Assembly (NCBI GenBank): GCA_002320035.1
Contig: DCJL01000035.1
Span: forward strand, 16,546-38,473
DNA: 21,928 nucleotides
Source: Clostridiales bacterium UBA1701
GTDB taxonomy: Bacteria > Bacillota > Clostridia > Oscillospirales > Oscillospiraceae
Direction: 5' to 3'
Below the pieces are notes generated by a model that was not told the DNA's origin, ran no database searches, and worked only from the letters and a program-made list of their open reading frames with translations. Below are positions 7,826-14,091 of this stretch, one piece after another; positions within the stretch are counted from its first letter, which is position 1, and each line of letters opens with the position of its first letter. The translations under genes and the position numbers were made by a program.

Positions 7826-8380
7826 TCACCCCTTCTTTGGTTTCTTGTTCAGCTTCAGGCTGACGCCCCGGCGGTCCGCCGCCTCCTGAAGCAGCCCCAC
7901 GGCGGCGAGGGCCCGTTCCTTGATTGGCTGCTCTCCCGGCTCCGGCCGGCTGCCCAGCGCAGCCATCACAGAGCGTAAATCCTCCAGAGGCAGAAGATAA
8001 ACCGCCGTGCTGAAAAAGGTCTTGCGGCGGCCATCGTTGTAATGGGCCAGAAGTTCATCCAAAATCGCCCGTTTTTCCCCCAGCTGAGCCAGGTAGGCTT
8101 CCAGTCCCAGCTCCCGGGCCTGGGCAATATCCTGCTGCCGGTTCCGGTGAGGGACAAAGGAATCTCCATCGTCGAAACCTTGGTAGCGGAAACAGGGGTA
8201 CTCCGGGCACTCCCAGCAAAACTGGACGCCGCGCTCTAGGGAGCACCGGGCCATGTCGCAGCTCTGATTGCCTGCTCCGCCGCCGCAGCCGGGACAGTAG
8301 CCGCCCAGGTTCATGGCGCACAGCGTGCAGTTGAGCCCACACAGGGAGAAGCGGGTTTCTGTACGGGTAAAGCCTTTCAT
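7826..8380 (-). CDS. DUF3795 cysteine-rich protein
   Basis: A 184-residue protein with ten cysteines in the first 63 residues (14, 18, 21, 29, 32, 41, 46, 55, 58, 63). They are arranged as CGLNCTLC, YCPGCGG, SCDMARC and FCWECPEYPC, typical of the DUF3795 family and likely to bind zinc or an iron-sulfur cluster. The rest is helical. The function of the family is not known. The open frame extends further upstream into the next gene, but the ATG at 8380 has a strong Shine-Dalgarno (AAGGGAGGGAACGG) and gives the normal family length. It is separated by 13 nt from the upstream acetyltransferase-NTF2 gene and by 4 nt from the SRPBCC gene, consistent with one operon. Confidence 0.85.
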   Translation of the reverse strand: MKGFTRTETRFSLCGLNCTLCAMNLGGYCPGCGGGAGNQSCDMARCSLERGVQFCWECPEYPCFRYQGFDDGDSFVPHRNRQQDIAQARELGLEAYLAQLGEKRAILDELLAHYNDGRRKTFFSTAVYLLPLEDLRSVMAALGSRPEPGEQPIKERALAAVGLLQEAADRRGVSLKLNKKPKKG

Positions 8381-8393
8381 TCCGTTCCCTCCC

Positions 8394-9341
8394 TTAGAAC
8401 CACAGTGCCTGCTCTTCCCGGAACACCGGGGTTTTCCCTTGGGCGTAGGGGTCGTAGCGGTTTTCGTTGCAGCCGAATTCCTGCAAAAAGCAAATCTGTC
8501 CCGCCTCATTCCAACGAATGAGGGAGAGCCCGTCAAAGCTCTGGATCATACCATCCGTCATGGAGCACCGGAAGGACCACTCCACCACCGTCTGATTCTC
8601 TTTGTGGAAATACTGCCGGATATCCCAGCGCTGTACGGTTCCCCGGGTGTTCCATTCATCAAACCACAGCTTGATCTTCTCTCTGCCGTGATACTCCGGC
8701 CCCCAGCTCTCGATGTAGACGGCATCGGGCGCAAAGAGATCCACAATGCCCGTGTCCTGCCCGTCCAGCCACATGGAAAACCACTGCCGGATCCGATCTT
8801 CCCGCTGTTTCTCCATTGCATTTTTCATATCCACATTCTCCTGTCGCACCGCTTGGGTAATATCCCGCAGCATCAAATATTCTGTGCCTTTTTCCTCCAG
8901 GATCTGAAATCCCACCCGCTCATACAGACGCAGGGCGGGGTTTTCTTTCTGAACAGAGAGGGATACCCGGAGATACCCATTCTCCTGCAGCGAAAGCAGG
9001 AGACCGTTCAGCAGCTGTGTCCCGATGCCCAGCCCGCGGTATCCCGGCAGCAATGAGATGGCCAGGGATGGCGTACTGCTGTCGATGTGGCCGCAGTCCT
9101 CCATAATACGGCTCCACGCCGCGCCGACGACCGTTCCCTCCGTCTCAGCGACAAGGCAATCGTCGCCGGGCTGTGTGCCGAAGTCTGCAATATAGACCTG
9201 CAGCTCCGGCAGATCGACCACCGACCGGGACGGCGGTTCCGTTCCCTCCGGGAGATAGATGGCCTGATAGAGAAATTCTCGCAGAAGGCCGTATTCATCC
9301 GGATGGATTTTGCGAATTTTCGTATAAAGGTTCTTAATCAC
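8394..9341 (-). CDS. GNAT acetyltransferase fused to an NTF2/SnoaL-like domain
   Basis: A 315-residue two-domain protein. Residues 1-160 are a GNAT acetyltransferase, with the acetyl-CoA loop in LLPGYRGLGIGTQLLNGLL (98-116) and the typical C-terminal NPALRLYERVGFQ. Residues 172-315 are an NTF2/SnoaL-like domain (IRQWFSMWLDGQDTGIVDLF, WGPEYHGREKIKLWFDEWN), a fold used for small-molecule binding. The two join without a stop through a short linker. An internal ATG at 8828 has its own site AGGAGAATGTGGAT, so the second domain can probably also be made alone. The open frame extends to 9596, but that extra part is antisense to the next gene. The GTG at 9341, after AAAAGGACAGA, is the chosen start and gives a normal GNAT beginning (IKNLYTKIRKIHPDEY). 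Confidence 0.78.
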   Translation of the reverse strand: MIKNLYTKIRKIHPDEYGLLREFLYQAIYLPEGTEPPSRSVVDLPELQVYIADFGTQPGDDCLVAETEGTVVGAAWSRIMEDCGHIDSSTPSLAISLLPGYRGLGIGTQLLNGLLLSLQENGYLRVSLSVQKENPALRLYERVGFQILEEKGTEYLMLRDITQAVRQENVDMKNAMEKQREDRIRQWFSMWLDGQDTGIVDLFAPDAVYIESWGPEYHGREKIKLWFDEWNTRGTVQRWDIRQYFHKENQTVVEWSFRCSMTDGMIQSFDGLSLIRWNEAGQICFLQEFGCNENRYDPYAQGKTPVFREEQALWF

Positions 9342-9376
9342 TCTGTCCTTTTGATGGGATGCCGGATGATCGTCTG

Positions 9377-9880
9377 TCACCGTATCCGGGCATAGAGCTT
9401 CATGTCCCGTACCACGCCGTTTTTCACCGCATTGCTCCGCAGAACGCCTTCCAGCTGAAAGCCCGCCTTTTCCAGCACCCGGCAGGAGGCGGTATTCTCG
9501 GCAAAAGGCTCCGCAAAGATGCGCAGGATGTCCGTGTTCTGAAAGATATACGAACGGAGCTGCTTCACGGCGCTGGTGGCAAGGCCGCGGCCCCAAAAGG
9601 GTTGGGCGATGTAGTACCCCATCTCAGCGGTGCGGAAATGGATATTTTCCTGACGGAATGCACCGATGCTGCCCACCGCTCTGCCATCCACCGTGATGGC
9701 GAAGGCATAGGTCTTGTTGGGATCAGCGGCGCGCATGGCGGCAATGAAGCTCTCCGCGTCCGCCTTGGTATAGGGGTAGGGCAGCCCGTCCCGCAGGTTG
9801 TCCAAAACCTGTTTATTATTGATGGCTGCCGCCAGCGCCTCGGCATCCTCTGCCCGCCAGGGGCGCAGCACACATTCCAT
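9377..9880 (-). CDS. GNAT-family N-acetyltransferase, RimJ/RimL-like
   Basis: A 167-residue acetyltransferase of the RimJ/RimL class (Acetyltransf_3). The opening LRPWRAEDAEALAAA, the central GSIGAFR and EMGYYIAQPFWGRGLATSA (87-105), which contains the acetyl-CoA pyrophosphate loop, and the closing NTASCRVLEKAGFQLEG followed by DMKLYARI are all typical. The substrate is unknown; relatives acetylate N-termini of ribosomal proteins or small amines. The start is well supported by AGGAGGAATGTTCC-ATG. It lies 15 nt after the GyrI-like remnant and 35 nt before the next GNAT, so it probably belongs to the same minus-strand operon. Confidence 0.9.
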   Translation of the reverse strand: MECVLRPWRAEDAEALAAAINNKQVLDNLRDGLPYPYTKADAESFIAAMRAADPNKTYAFAITVDGRAVGSIGAFRQENIHFRTAEMGYYIAQPFWGRGLATSAVKQLRSYIFQNTDILRIFAEPFAENTASCRVLEKAGFQLEGVLRSNAVKNGVVRDMKLYARIR

Positions 9881-9895
9881 GGAACATTCCTCCTA

Positions 9896-10123
9896 TCACA
9901 GCTTTCTGATCGGGTGCCGGATTCCCGTTTTTAGCCGCTCCGGTTTGCACCGGCGTACACCGCTTAAATAAAACTCGTGGTGGAACCGTCCCTCCCCCAA
10001 GTCCTCCTGGTAAGCCTGGGCCTTGGCGTATTCCTCCACAGCGGCCACGGTGACAATACCGGGTGTCTTGGGCGGCAGATAGAATTCCTTGTACTCGTTC
10101 TTGTAGTCAAAGGGCATGGTCAT
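9896..10123 (-). pseudogene. GyrI-like small-molecule-binding protein with an internal in-frame deletion
   Basis: A 75-codon frame that keeps both ends of a GyrI-like protein and lacks the centre. The first ~25 residues (MPFDYKNEYKEFYLPPKTPG) match the usual N-terminus. The last ~50 (AVEEYAKAQAYQEDLG, HHEFYLSGVRRCKPERLKTG, IRHPIRKL) match the usual C-terminus. Full-length family members are around 200 residues, so about 125-130 residues are missing at residue 26-27. The frame stays open across the join, so a short product could be made, but it lacks most of the ligand-binding fold. It overlaps the TfoX-like gene by 4 nt (ATGA), the arrangement expected for the intact ancestor. Family assignment and lengths are from memory. 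Confidence 0.75.
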
Positions 10124-10443
10124 TTCCGCCCCTTCTTTTGAGGCCTGCCTCTCAGCGCCTCACAGGTGACGCGCGTAAGCTCCGTCATCCGCTCCCGGTC
10201 CTCCACATCTTCCACCAGAAAAGAGTCCTTGGCCCCCTCATAGGGCGGAGCCTTGGGCAGGTCGGGGAACGCCGCTTCGCCCTGCGGGGTGACCTTTACA
10301 AAAAACTGGTCGTCACAGATGACGGCAAAAAACACATCGTCGCAGTAAAGGCCGTATTCGCCGAACATTTTCCGGCTGCAAATGGCCCCGGCCTCCCGCA
10401 GCTGCTCGGCCACATAGTTCACAAAATCCAGATGAGACGCCAT
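10120..10443 (-). CDS. TfoX/Sxy N-terminal-domain protein
   Basis: A 107-residue protein with the TfoX N-terminal domain. The features are an opening helix (FVNYVAEQLREAG), SRKMFGEYGLYCDDVFFAVI, DDQFFVKVTPQGEAAF and the APPYEGAKDSFLV region. In gammaproteobacteria TfoX/Sxy activates competence genes. Stand-alone domains in Firmicutes have no proven role, so competence should not be assumed. The start codon follows the WYL regulator stop with a single nucleotide between them, and the 3' end overlaps the GyrI-like remnant by 4 nt. This coupling supports a single operon controlled by the WYL protein. Confidence 0.85.
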   Translation of the reverse strand: MASHLDFVNYVAEQLREAGAICSRKMFGEYGLYCDDVFFAVICDDQFFVKVTPQGEAAFPDLPKAPPYEGAKDSFLVEDVEDRERMTELTRVTCEALRGRPQKKGRK

Positions 10444-10444
10444 G

Positions 10445-11350
10445 CTAATCCCTCCCTCGGTAACGGTGGGCCAATGTTTCCGTCAAATCCCCAAGCTGCT
10501 TCCGCAATTCTTCCGGTTCCAGCAGCTCCGCCTTGTCTCCGAAGGTCAGAACCCAGCTGAGCACGCTGTCCGCGTCAGGAAAGCCCCCGGTAAAGCGCAG
10601 TTTTCCGTCCGGCTCCACGGTGAAGCGATCCGCACCGTACTCCTCTACCAGCCGCCAGCGGCAGGCCGGATCAAAGAGAACAGTGACCTGATACTTGACT
10701 GGAAAGACCCGCTCCGGTTCCAGGTTGGGCAACGGCGCGGAACGAGGGGTAAAGGGCTCGCCAGTGGTGGGCTCCGTCATGCGGTTCAATTTGAACAGGC
10801 GGAAATCCTCCCGGGTTTGGCACCAGCCCCACACATACCAGGTGGACCAATGAAAAACCAGGCAGTATGGTTCGACTGTGCGCACCGATTCCTCCTTAGG
10901 GGAGAAGTAGGTAAAGCGGATGGTGCGGTGCTGCTCGATAGCCCCTTGGATGAGCTCAATTTTCGGCGGCAGGCTGGTCCTGTACCAGGAGGAGAGGTCA
11001 ATGAGCATGTGGGCGCTGCCGGGCACCAGCCCGCCCGTCCCGGCGGACAGCTTTTCCATCAGCTGCGCATAGCGCCGGGTTCCGCTGACACTGTCCAGGC
11101 TCCGCAGTCCCGCCAGGATGGCCTGCATCTCCGGATCGGTGAGCACCGTGCGGTCCACCCGATAGCCCTCCATGATGGAGATGCCGCCGCCCGCGCCCTG
11201 GGCGGTGGAGATGGGGACTCCCGCCCGGCCCAAGGACTCGATGTCCCTCTGGATGGTCCGGCGGGACACCTCAAACTGTTCTGCCAGCTCCGGGGCAGTG
11301 ACCTTCTCCCGCTGGAGCAGGATGGACAGGATGCCGATGAGCCGCTCCAT
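10445..11350 (-). CDS. WYL-domain transcriptional regulator, YafY/DeoR-like
   Basis: A 301-residue regulator. Residues 1-60 form a winged helix of the HTH_11 type (MERLIGILSILLQREKVTA, ELAEQFEVSRRTIQRDIESL). Residues about 134-195 are the WYL ligand-sensing domain, with RTVEPYCLVFHWSTWYVWGW and DFRLFKLNRM, and the C-terminal ~90 residues form the WCX extension. WYL proteins sense nucleic acid or nucleotide ligands in several characterised cases; the ligand here is unknown. It heads the tight minus-strand cluster, with the TfoX-like gene starting 1 nt after its stop, and likely controls that cluster. The open frame extends far upstream, but the ATG at 11350 preceded by GTGGAGCTTTTGAAG gives the normal start of the family. 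Confidence 0.9.
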   Translation of the reverse strand: MERLIGILSILLQREKVTAPELAEQFEVSRRTIQRDIESLGRAGVPISTAQGAGGGISIMEGYRVDRTVLTDPEMQAILAGLRSLDSVSGTRRYAQLMEKLSAGTGGLVPGSAHMLIDLSSWYRTSLPPKIELIQGAIEQHRTIRFTYFSPKEESVRTVEPYCLVFHWSTWYVWGWCQTREDFRLFKLNRMTEPTTGEPFTPRSAPLPNLEPERVFPVKYQVTVLFDPACRWRLVEEYGADRFTVEPDGKLRFTGGFPDADSVLSWVLTFGDKAELLEPEELRKQLGDLTETLAHRYRGRD

Positions 11351-11387
11351 CTTCAAAAGCTCCACCGCCTTTCCTGTTTTTATCTGT

Positions 11388-11396
11388 ATTATATCA
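11388..11396 (-). promoter_or_regulatory. Extended -10 promoter of the WYL operon
   Basis: Minus-strand TGATATAAT gives TATAAT at 11393-11388 with an extended TG, about 38 nt before the WYL start codon. No good -35 is seen. It is divergent from the promoter at 11435-11463, and the 40 nt between the two could hold an operator serving both. Confidence 0.55.
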
Positions 11397-11434
11397 CAAG
11401 AACACGACAACTGTCTGTCATATTTCTTTTCACC

Positions 11435-11463
11435 TTGTGCTTTTTGTGACCATTTGGTACAAT
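11435..11463 (+). promoter_or_regulatory. Promoter of the RibD/DHFR-like remnant
   Basis: TTGTGC (11435-11440), a 17-nt spacer and TACAAT (11458-11463), with TG one base before the -10, form a good sigma-A promoter that ends about 20 nt before the ATG of the broken reductase gene. It may now drive the YoaP-like gene 3' of the remnant. Confidence 0.55.
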
Positions 11464-11485
11464 AGGGGCAGCGGAGGGGATGATC

Positions 11486-11761
11486 ATGGGAAAGAGCGTG
11501 CCATCTCTGGCCATGAGTGTGGACGGATATATTGCGGACGAGCAGGGCGGAAGAGCAACATCTGGCTCGGCGGCGGTGCGTCTGTGGCCGGGCAGTTGCT
11601 GAAAAAGGGCCGCATCGATACGCTGTGGCTGTCGGTAATCCCCACCATGCTGGGCAAAGGTGTGCGGCTGTTCCCCCGAACTGGAACAGGAATTGCCGCT
11701 GAAGCTGGTGGGAACGGAACATTACAACAGGATCGTGGATCTGGTATATGAAAAGCGGTGA
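11486..11761 (+). pseudogene. RibD C-terminal/dihydrofolate reductase-like protein, deleted and frameshifted
   Basis: Remnant of a RibD_C/DHFR-fold reductase. The start GKSVPSLAMSVDGYIADEQG after GGAGGGGATGATC is a normal N-terminus. It then jumps in another frame to the late motif SNIWLGGGASVAGQLLKKG and DTLWLSVIPTMLGKGVRLF. That implies loss of roughly 100 codons near 11541-11550. A second lesion lies in the run of five C near 11678: the frame must shift by one to read the true end ELEQELPLKLVGTEHYN and RIVDLVYEKR up to the TGA at 11759-11761. Neither piece would form an active reductase. The intact ancestor would have been about 175 residues, from memory. Confidence 0.8.
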
Positions 11762-11767
11762 CAAGCA

Positions 11768-12517
11768 ATGGGTGATTCATTTATCAATTTGACGGAAGAA
11801 AATCTGGCGCAGGAGCATTTGTGCTGCATCATCCGCAGCAAGAAGCCCCACCCCGGCGTGGAAGCCAAACGGGCTTGGCTGGCCCAGCGGCTGAAAGAAG
11901 GCCACGTATTCCGCAAGCGGAACGCTAAGGGCGTGGTGTTCATTGAGTACGCTCCACTGGAGACCGCATGGGTACCGGTGGAGGGAGAGAACTATCTTTA
12001 CATCTACTGCCTGTGGGTCTCCGGGGACTTCAAGGGCAAGGGTTACGGCAGGCAGCTGATGGAGTACTGTCTGGCCGACGCCAAGGCCAAGGGAAAATCC
12101 GGTGTATGTATGCTGGGCGCGGAAAAGCAGAAGGCTTGGCTCTCGGACCAGGCCTTCGCGGAGAAATATGGGTTTGAAACGGTGGATACCACCCCGGACG
12201 GCTACCGGCTGCTGGCCCTCTCCTTTGATGGGGCGAAGCCCCGCTTTGCGGAGAACGCCAAGCGGCTGGAGATTGAAAATCAGGAGTTGACTATCTATTA
12301 CAGCCCCCAGTGTCCCTACATCCATCAGAGCGTAGAACTGGTGCGCAAGACTTGTCAGGAGATGGAGGCCCCCTATACCCTCATTCCGGTAGATACTCTG
12401 GAAAAAGCCAAGGCTTTGCCCTGTGTGTTCAACAACTGGGCGGTATTTTATCAGGGGAAATTCGTGACGGTGAATCTGCTGGACGCCGCCGGGCTGAAGC
12501 GGCTACTGAAAAAGTAA
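11768..12517 (+). CDS. GNAT acetyltransferase with YoaP-like thioredoxin-fold C-terminus
   Basis: A 249-residue protein. The N-terminal ~155 residues are a GNAT domain with acetyl-CoA loop WVSGDFKGKGYGRQLMEYC (83-101) and AEKYGFETVDTTPDGYRLLA. Residues 173-249 resemble the YoaP C-terminal thioredoxin-like domain: a beta strand LTIYYSPQCPYIHQ with Cys182, then a helix, and VFNNWAVFYQGKFVTVNLLD. The pair of domains matches Bacillus YoaP-type acetyltransferases; the substrate is unknown. Only one cysteine is in the CPYI motif, so it is not a classic CxxC redox centre. It starts 6 nt after the reductase remnant, with only a weak ribosome site, so it was probably the second gene of that operon. 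Confidence 0.82.
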   Translation: MGDSFINLTEENLAQEHLCCIIRSKKPHPGVEAKRAWLAQRLKEGHVFRKRNAKGVVFIEYAPLETAWVPVEGENYLYIYCLWVSGDFKGKGYGRQLMEYCLADAKAKGKSGVCMLGAEKQKAWLSDQAFAEKYGFETVDTTPDGYRLLALSFDGAKPRFAENAKRLEIENQELTIYYSPQCPYIHQSVELVRKTCQEMEAPYTLIPVDTLEKAKALPCVFNNWAVFYQGKFVTVNLLDAAGLKRLLKK

Positions 12518-12526
12518 GGTGCGTCC

Positions 12527-12814
12527 ATGGAAATCAGAAAAGTTGAGAAGGATAAAAAGCAGTACCTCGATTTGCTTCTACTGGCGGGCGTGACCGTTGG
12601 AGATGGGGCGATTATCGGCACCCGGGCCGTTGTAACGAAGGATGTTCCTCCCCATACCATCGTGGGCGGTGTTCCAGCCAAGCCGATCCGAAAGCGGTTT
12701 TCCGAGGACGCCGTCGCCGCATTGCTGGAACTGCGGTGGTGGGACTGGCCGGAGGAACGAATCAAGGCCAATTTGAACGCAATCCATTTGGGACGGCTCG
12801 ATCAAATCAGATGA
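12527..12814 (+). pseudogene. Chimeric ORF: GNAT N-terminus joined to the C-terminus of a Vat-type acetyltransferase
   Basis: A 95-codon open frame made of two unrelated parts. The first ~20 residues (EIRKVEKDKKQYLDLLLL) are the usual beginning of a GNAT acetyltransferase. From residue 21 it reads VTVGDGAIIGTRAVVTKDVP, HTIVGGVPAKPIRKRF and LRWWDWPEERIKANLNAI. These are the last hexapeptide turns and C-terminal helix of a Vat/CatB-type xenobiotic acetyltransferase (left-handed beta helix). The join at about 12586 is in frame. Most of both enzymes is absent, including the catalytic histidine region of Vat, so activity is not expected. It follows the YoaP-like gene by 9 nt. I read it as a deletion between two formerly adjacent genes. 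Confidence 0.75.
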
Positions 12815-12874
12815 CCTGTTTTACTTCCAAACCTGGGCTGTCCTTTGCTTAAATTCTGCATGCCAAAAAGAAAA

Positions 12875-12918
12875 GAATACCACCCTCTGAAATTCATTGG
12901 TTTCAGAGGGTGGTATTC
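12875..12918 (-). terminator. 18-bp perfect hairpin, probable terminator
   Basis: GAATACCACCCTCTGAAA and its exact reverse complement flank an 8-nt loop. Read on the minus strand the stem is followed by TTTTCTTTTT, as in an intrinsic terminator; on the plus strand only ATGTTTT follows. No minus-strand gene ends here now. It might be a bidirectional terminator for the plus-strand genes or an end of a lost element. Confidence 0.5.
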
Positions 12919-13033
12919 ATGTTTTAGTAATTCTGTTACGGAAATTGGACTTTTAAATAGCATCGTAGTATACCATGAACGGCCCAACATCAAGTTGAAT
13001 TCAAACTTAAAATCGTACGAATTTATCATTTTC

Positions 13034-13062
13034 TTGCTTTTTCTGACTGAATGTGCTATCAT
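13034..13062 (+). promoter_or_regulatory. Promoter of the Xre leader transcript
   Basis: TTGCTT (13034-13039), a 17-nt spacer and TATCAT (13057-13062), with TG at 13054-13055 as an extended -10. Transcription would start near 13069, giving a leader of about 105 nt before the Xre start codon. Confidence 0.5.
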
Positions 13063-13119
13063 AATAAGAAACGCTGTCAGTGTTGTAATAAGCCTCGGCA
13101 GTATGGCTATATAGATCCG

Positions 13120-13147
13120 ATGCTCTGCCAGGCGGCAGAGCATTTTT
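13120..13147 (+). terminator. Intrinsic terminator in the Xre leader
   Basis: ATGCTCTGCC, loop AGGC, GGCAGAGCAT, then TTTT: a perfect 10-bp GC-rich stem with a T-run. It lies between the promoter and the Xre start, so it is either an attenuator controlling read-through into the Xre gene or a constitutive terminator of a short RNA. Confidence 0.7.
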
Positions 13148-13174
13148 CGTATATCGGTATGGAGGAGATATTTT

Positions 13175-13393
13175 ATGGCTGTCAGTTATAAAAAGCTCTG
13201 GAAGCTGCTCATCGACAAGGATATGAAGAAGAAAGACCTTTGTGAAAAGGCTGGTATCAGCCCGGCGTCCGTCACCAAAATGGGCCGGAACGGCCATGTC
13301 ACCACAGAGATTCTCCTGAAAATCTGCACTGCGCTGGATTGCGGTATCGAGGATATTATGGAGATTGTACCGGATGAAAGTCACGAAATATAA
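13175..13393 (+). CDS. Small Xre/Cro-family regulator (HTH_26-like)
   Basis: A 72-residue protein consisting of one helix-turn-helix domain: YKKLWKLLIDKDMKKKDLCE, AGISPASVTKMGRNGHVTTE and ILLKICTALDCGIEDIMEIV. This compact type is common in Clostridia ahead of restriction-modification and other defence genes, where it may act like a controller protein (from memory). A strong site GGAGGAGATATTTT-ATG sets the start. It lies 28 nt after the leader terminator. The genes after it are now a broken DUF4145/DUF3427 segment and, further on, the Wadjet operon. It could still regulate Wadjet if transcription continues, but the gap is more than 1.3 kb. Confidence 0.85.
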   Translation: MAVSYKKLWKLLIDKDMKKKDLCEKAGISPASVTKMGRNGHVTTEILLKICTALDCGIEDIMEIVPDESHEI

Positions 13394-13453
13394 AAATGAC
13401 TGGTTTGTATATTAAACATTCTTAAATTCATTTCATTGTTGGAGACGAACGAA

Positions 13454-14091
13454 ATGGAGATAAGCGTATATGATCGAAAAGAAGGTAGATGTAATGAAAT
13501 TGCCTGTAGGATTGCCGCATGATTTGGAAAATGCTTCCTTAAAAACAGAAGGAAAGAACCCGTTTGGAATAGACGAGATGGTAATTATCCCTTTGAAACA
13601 ATTAAGGCAACATGCCCCTTTTGTAACAAAGAAATTGCAGCAGTTGTGCATTATGAAATAACTCACGGGGAATTTGCCGATACAAGAACTCTGTTTTGGG
13701 TAGTAGAATGTCCAGTTTGTATGCAGCCAATTATTTGCGATGTAGAGTCAAATTGTACTTATCCGCCCGGATTGCCATTTGACAGTGTAAGAAATTTGCC
13801 GGAAGATATCCAAAAAGTTTACAGCGAGTGTAAACCAGCTTTTGGATCTGGATGCTATACAGCGGCCGTTATTTTGGCACGCACACTGCTCAATCACGTG
13901 GCCGTGGACAAAGGTGCAGAAGAAAACAAATCGTTTCAGTTCTATGTAAATTATTTGGTAGACAACTATATGCCAAAGAACGCAAAAGGTTGGGTAGACA
14001 CTATTAGAGCATTCGCTAATGCTTCAACACATCATTTGGAAATTTTGGAGCAACAAGATGCCGAACAGGCTATTAAGATTGTGATGTATTT
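13454..14091 (+). pseudogene. DUF4145-like zinc-ribbon protein, broken at both ends
   Basis: The core (from about 13600) has two CxxC knuckles (ATCPFCNKEI and ECPVCMQPI) that suggest a zinc ribbon. A helical segment resembling DUF4145 follows (LPEDIQKVYSECKPAFGSGC, AAVILARTLLNHV, WVDTIRAFANASTHHLEILE, DAEQAIKIVMYL). The core frame has no usable start after an in-frame TGA at 13520-13522. An ATG at 13454 with GGAG upstream lies in the same frame before that TGA, and an alternative start (13470 or 13494) lies in another frame, so either a nonsense change or a frameshift is present. Near 14088 the DUF4145 text ends abruptly and helicase text begins in another frame. DUF4145 proteins are frequent beside restriction and defence genes. 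The exact ancestral N-terminus is unclear. Confidence 0.6.

Larger units (their letters stand above)
12815..13174. other. Noncoding stretch between the chimeric ORF and the Xre gene
   Basis: About 360 nt without a credible gene. It holds an 18-bp perfect inverted repeat (12875-12918), a promoter (13034-13062) and an intrinsic terminator (13120-13147). Open frames on both strands here cross the palindrome and resemble each other only because of it. The composition becomes AT-rich from here rightward. Confidence 0.7.

Noticed and set aside
9342..9596. An N-terminal extension of the GNAT-NTF2 gene
   Set aside because: It is antisense-free but overlaps the next GNAT gene in another frame, has no GNAT-like content, and the GTG at 9341 has a ribosome site.
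12845..13114. Open frames on both strands across 12.85-13.14 kb
   Set aside because: They share text only because of the palindrome at 12875-12918, and they cover the Xre promoter.
13520..13522. TGA in the DUF4145 frame as a selenocysteine or read-through codon
   Set aside because: No selenoprotein family match and no evident structure; ordinary gene decay is simpler because the 3' end is also broken.
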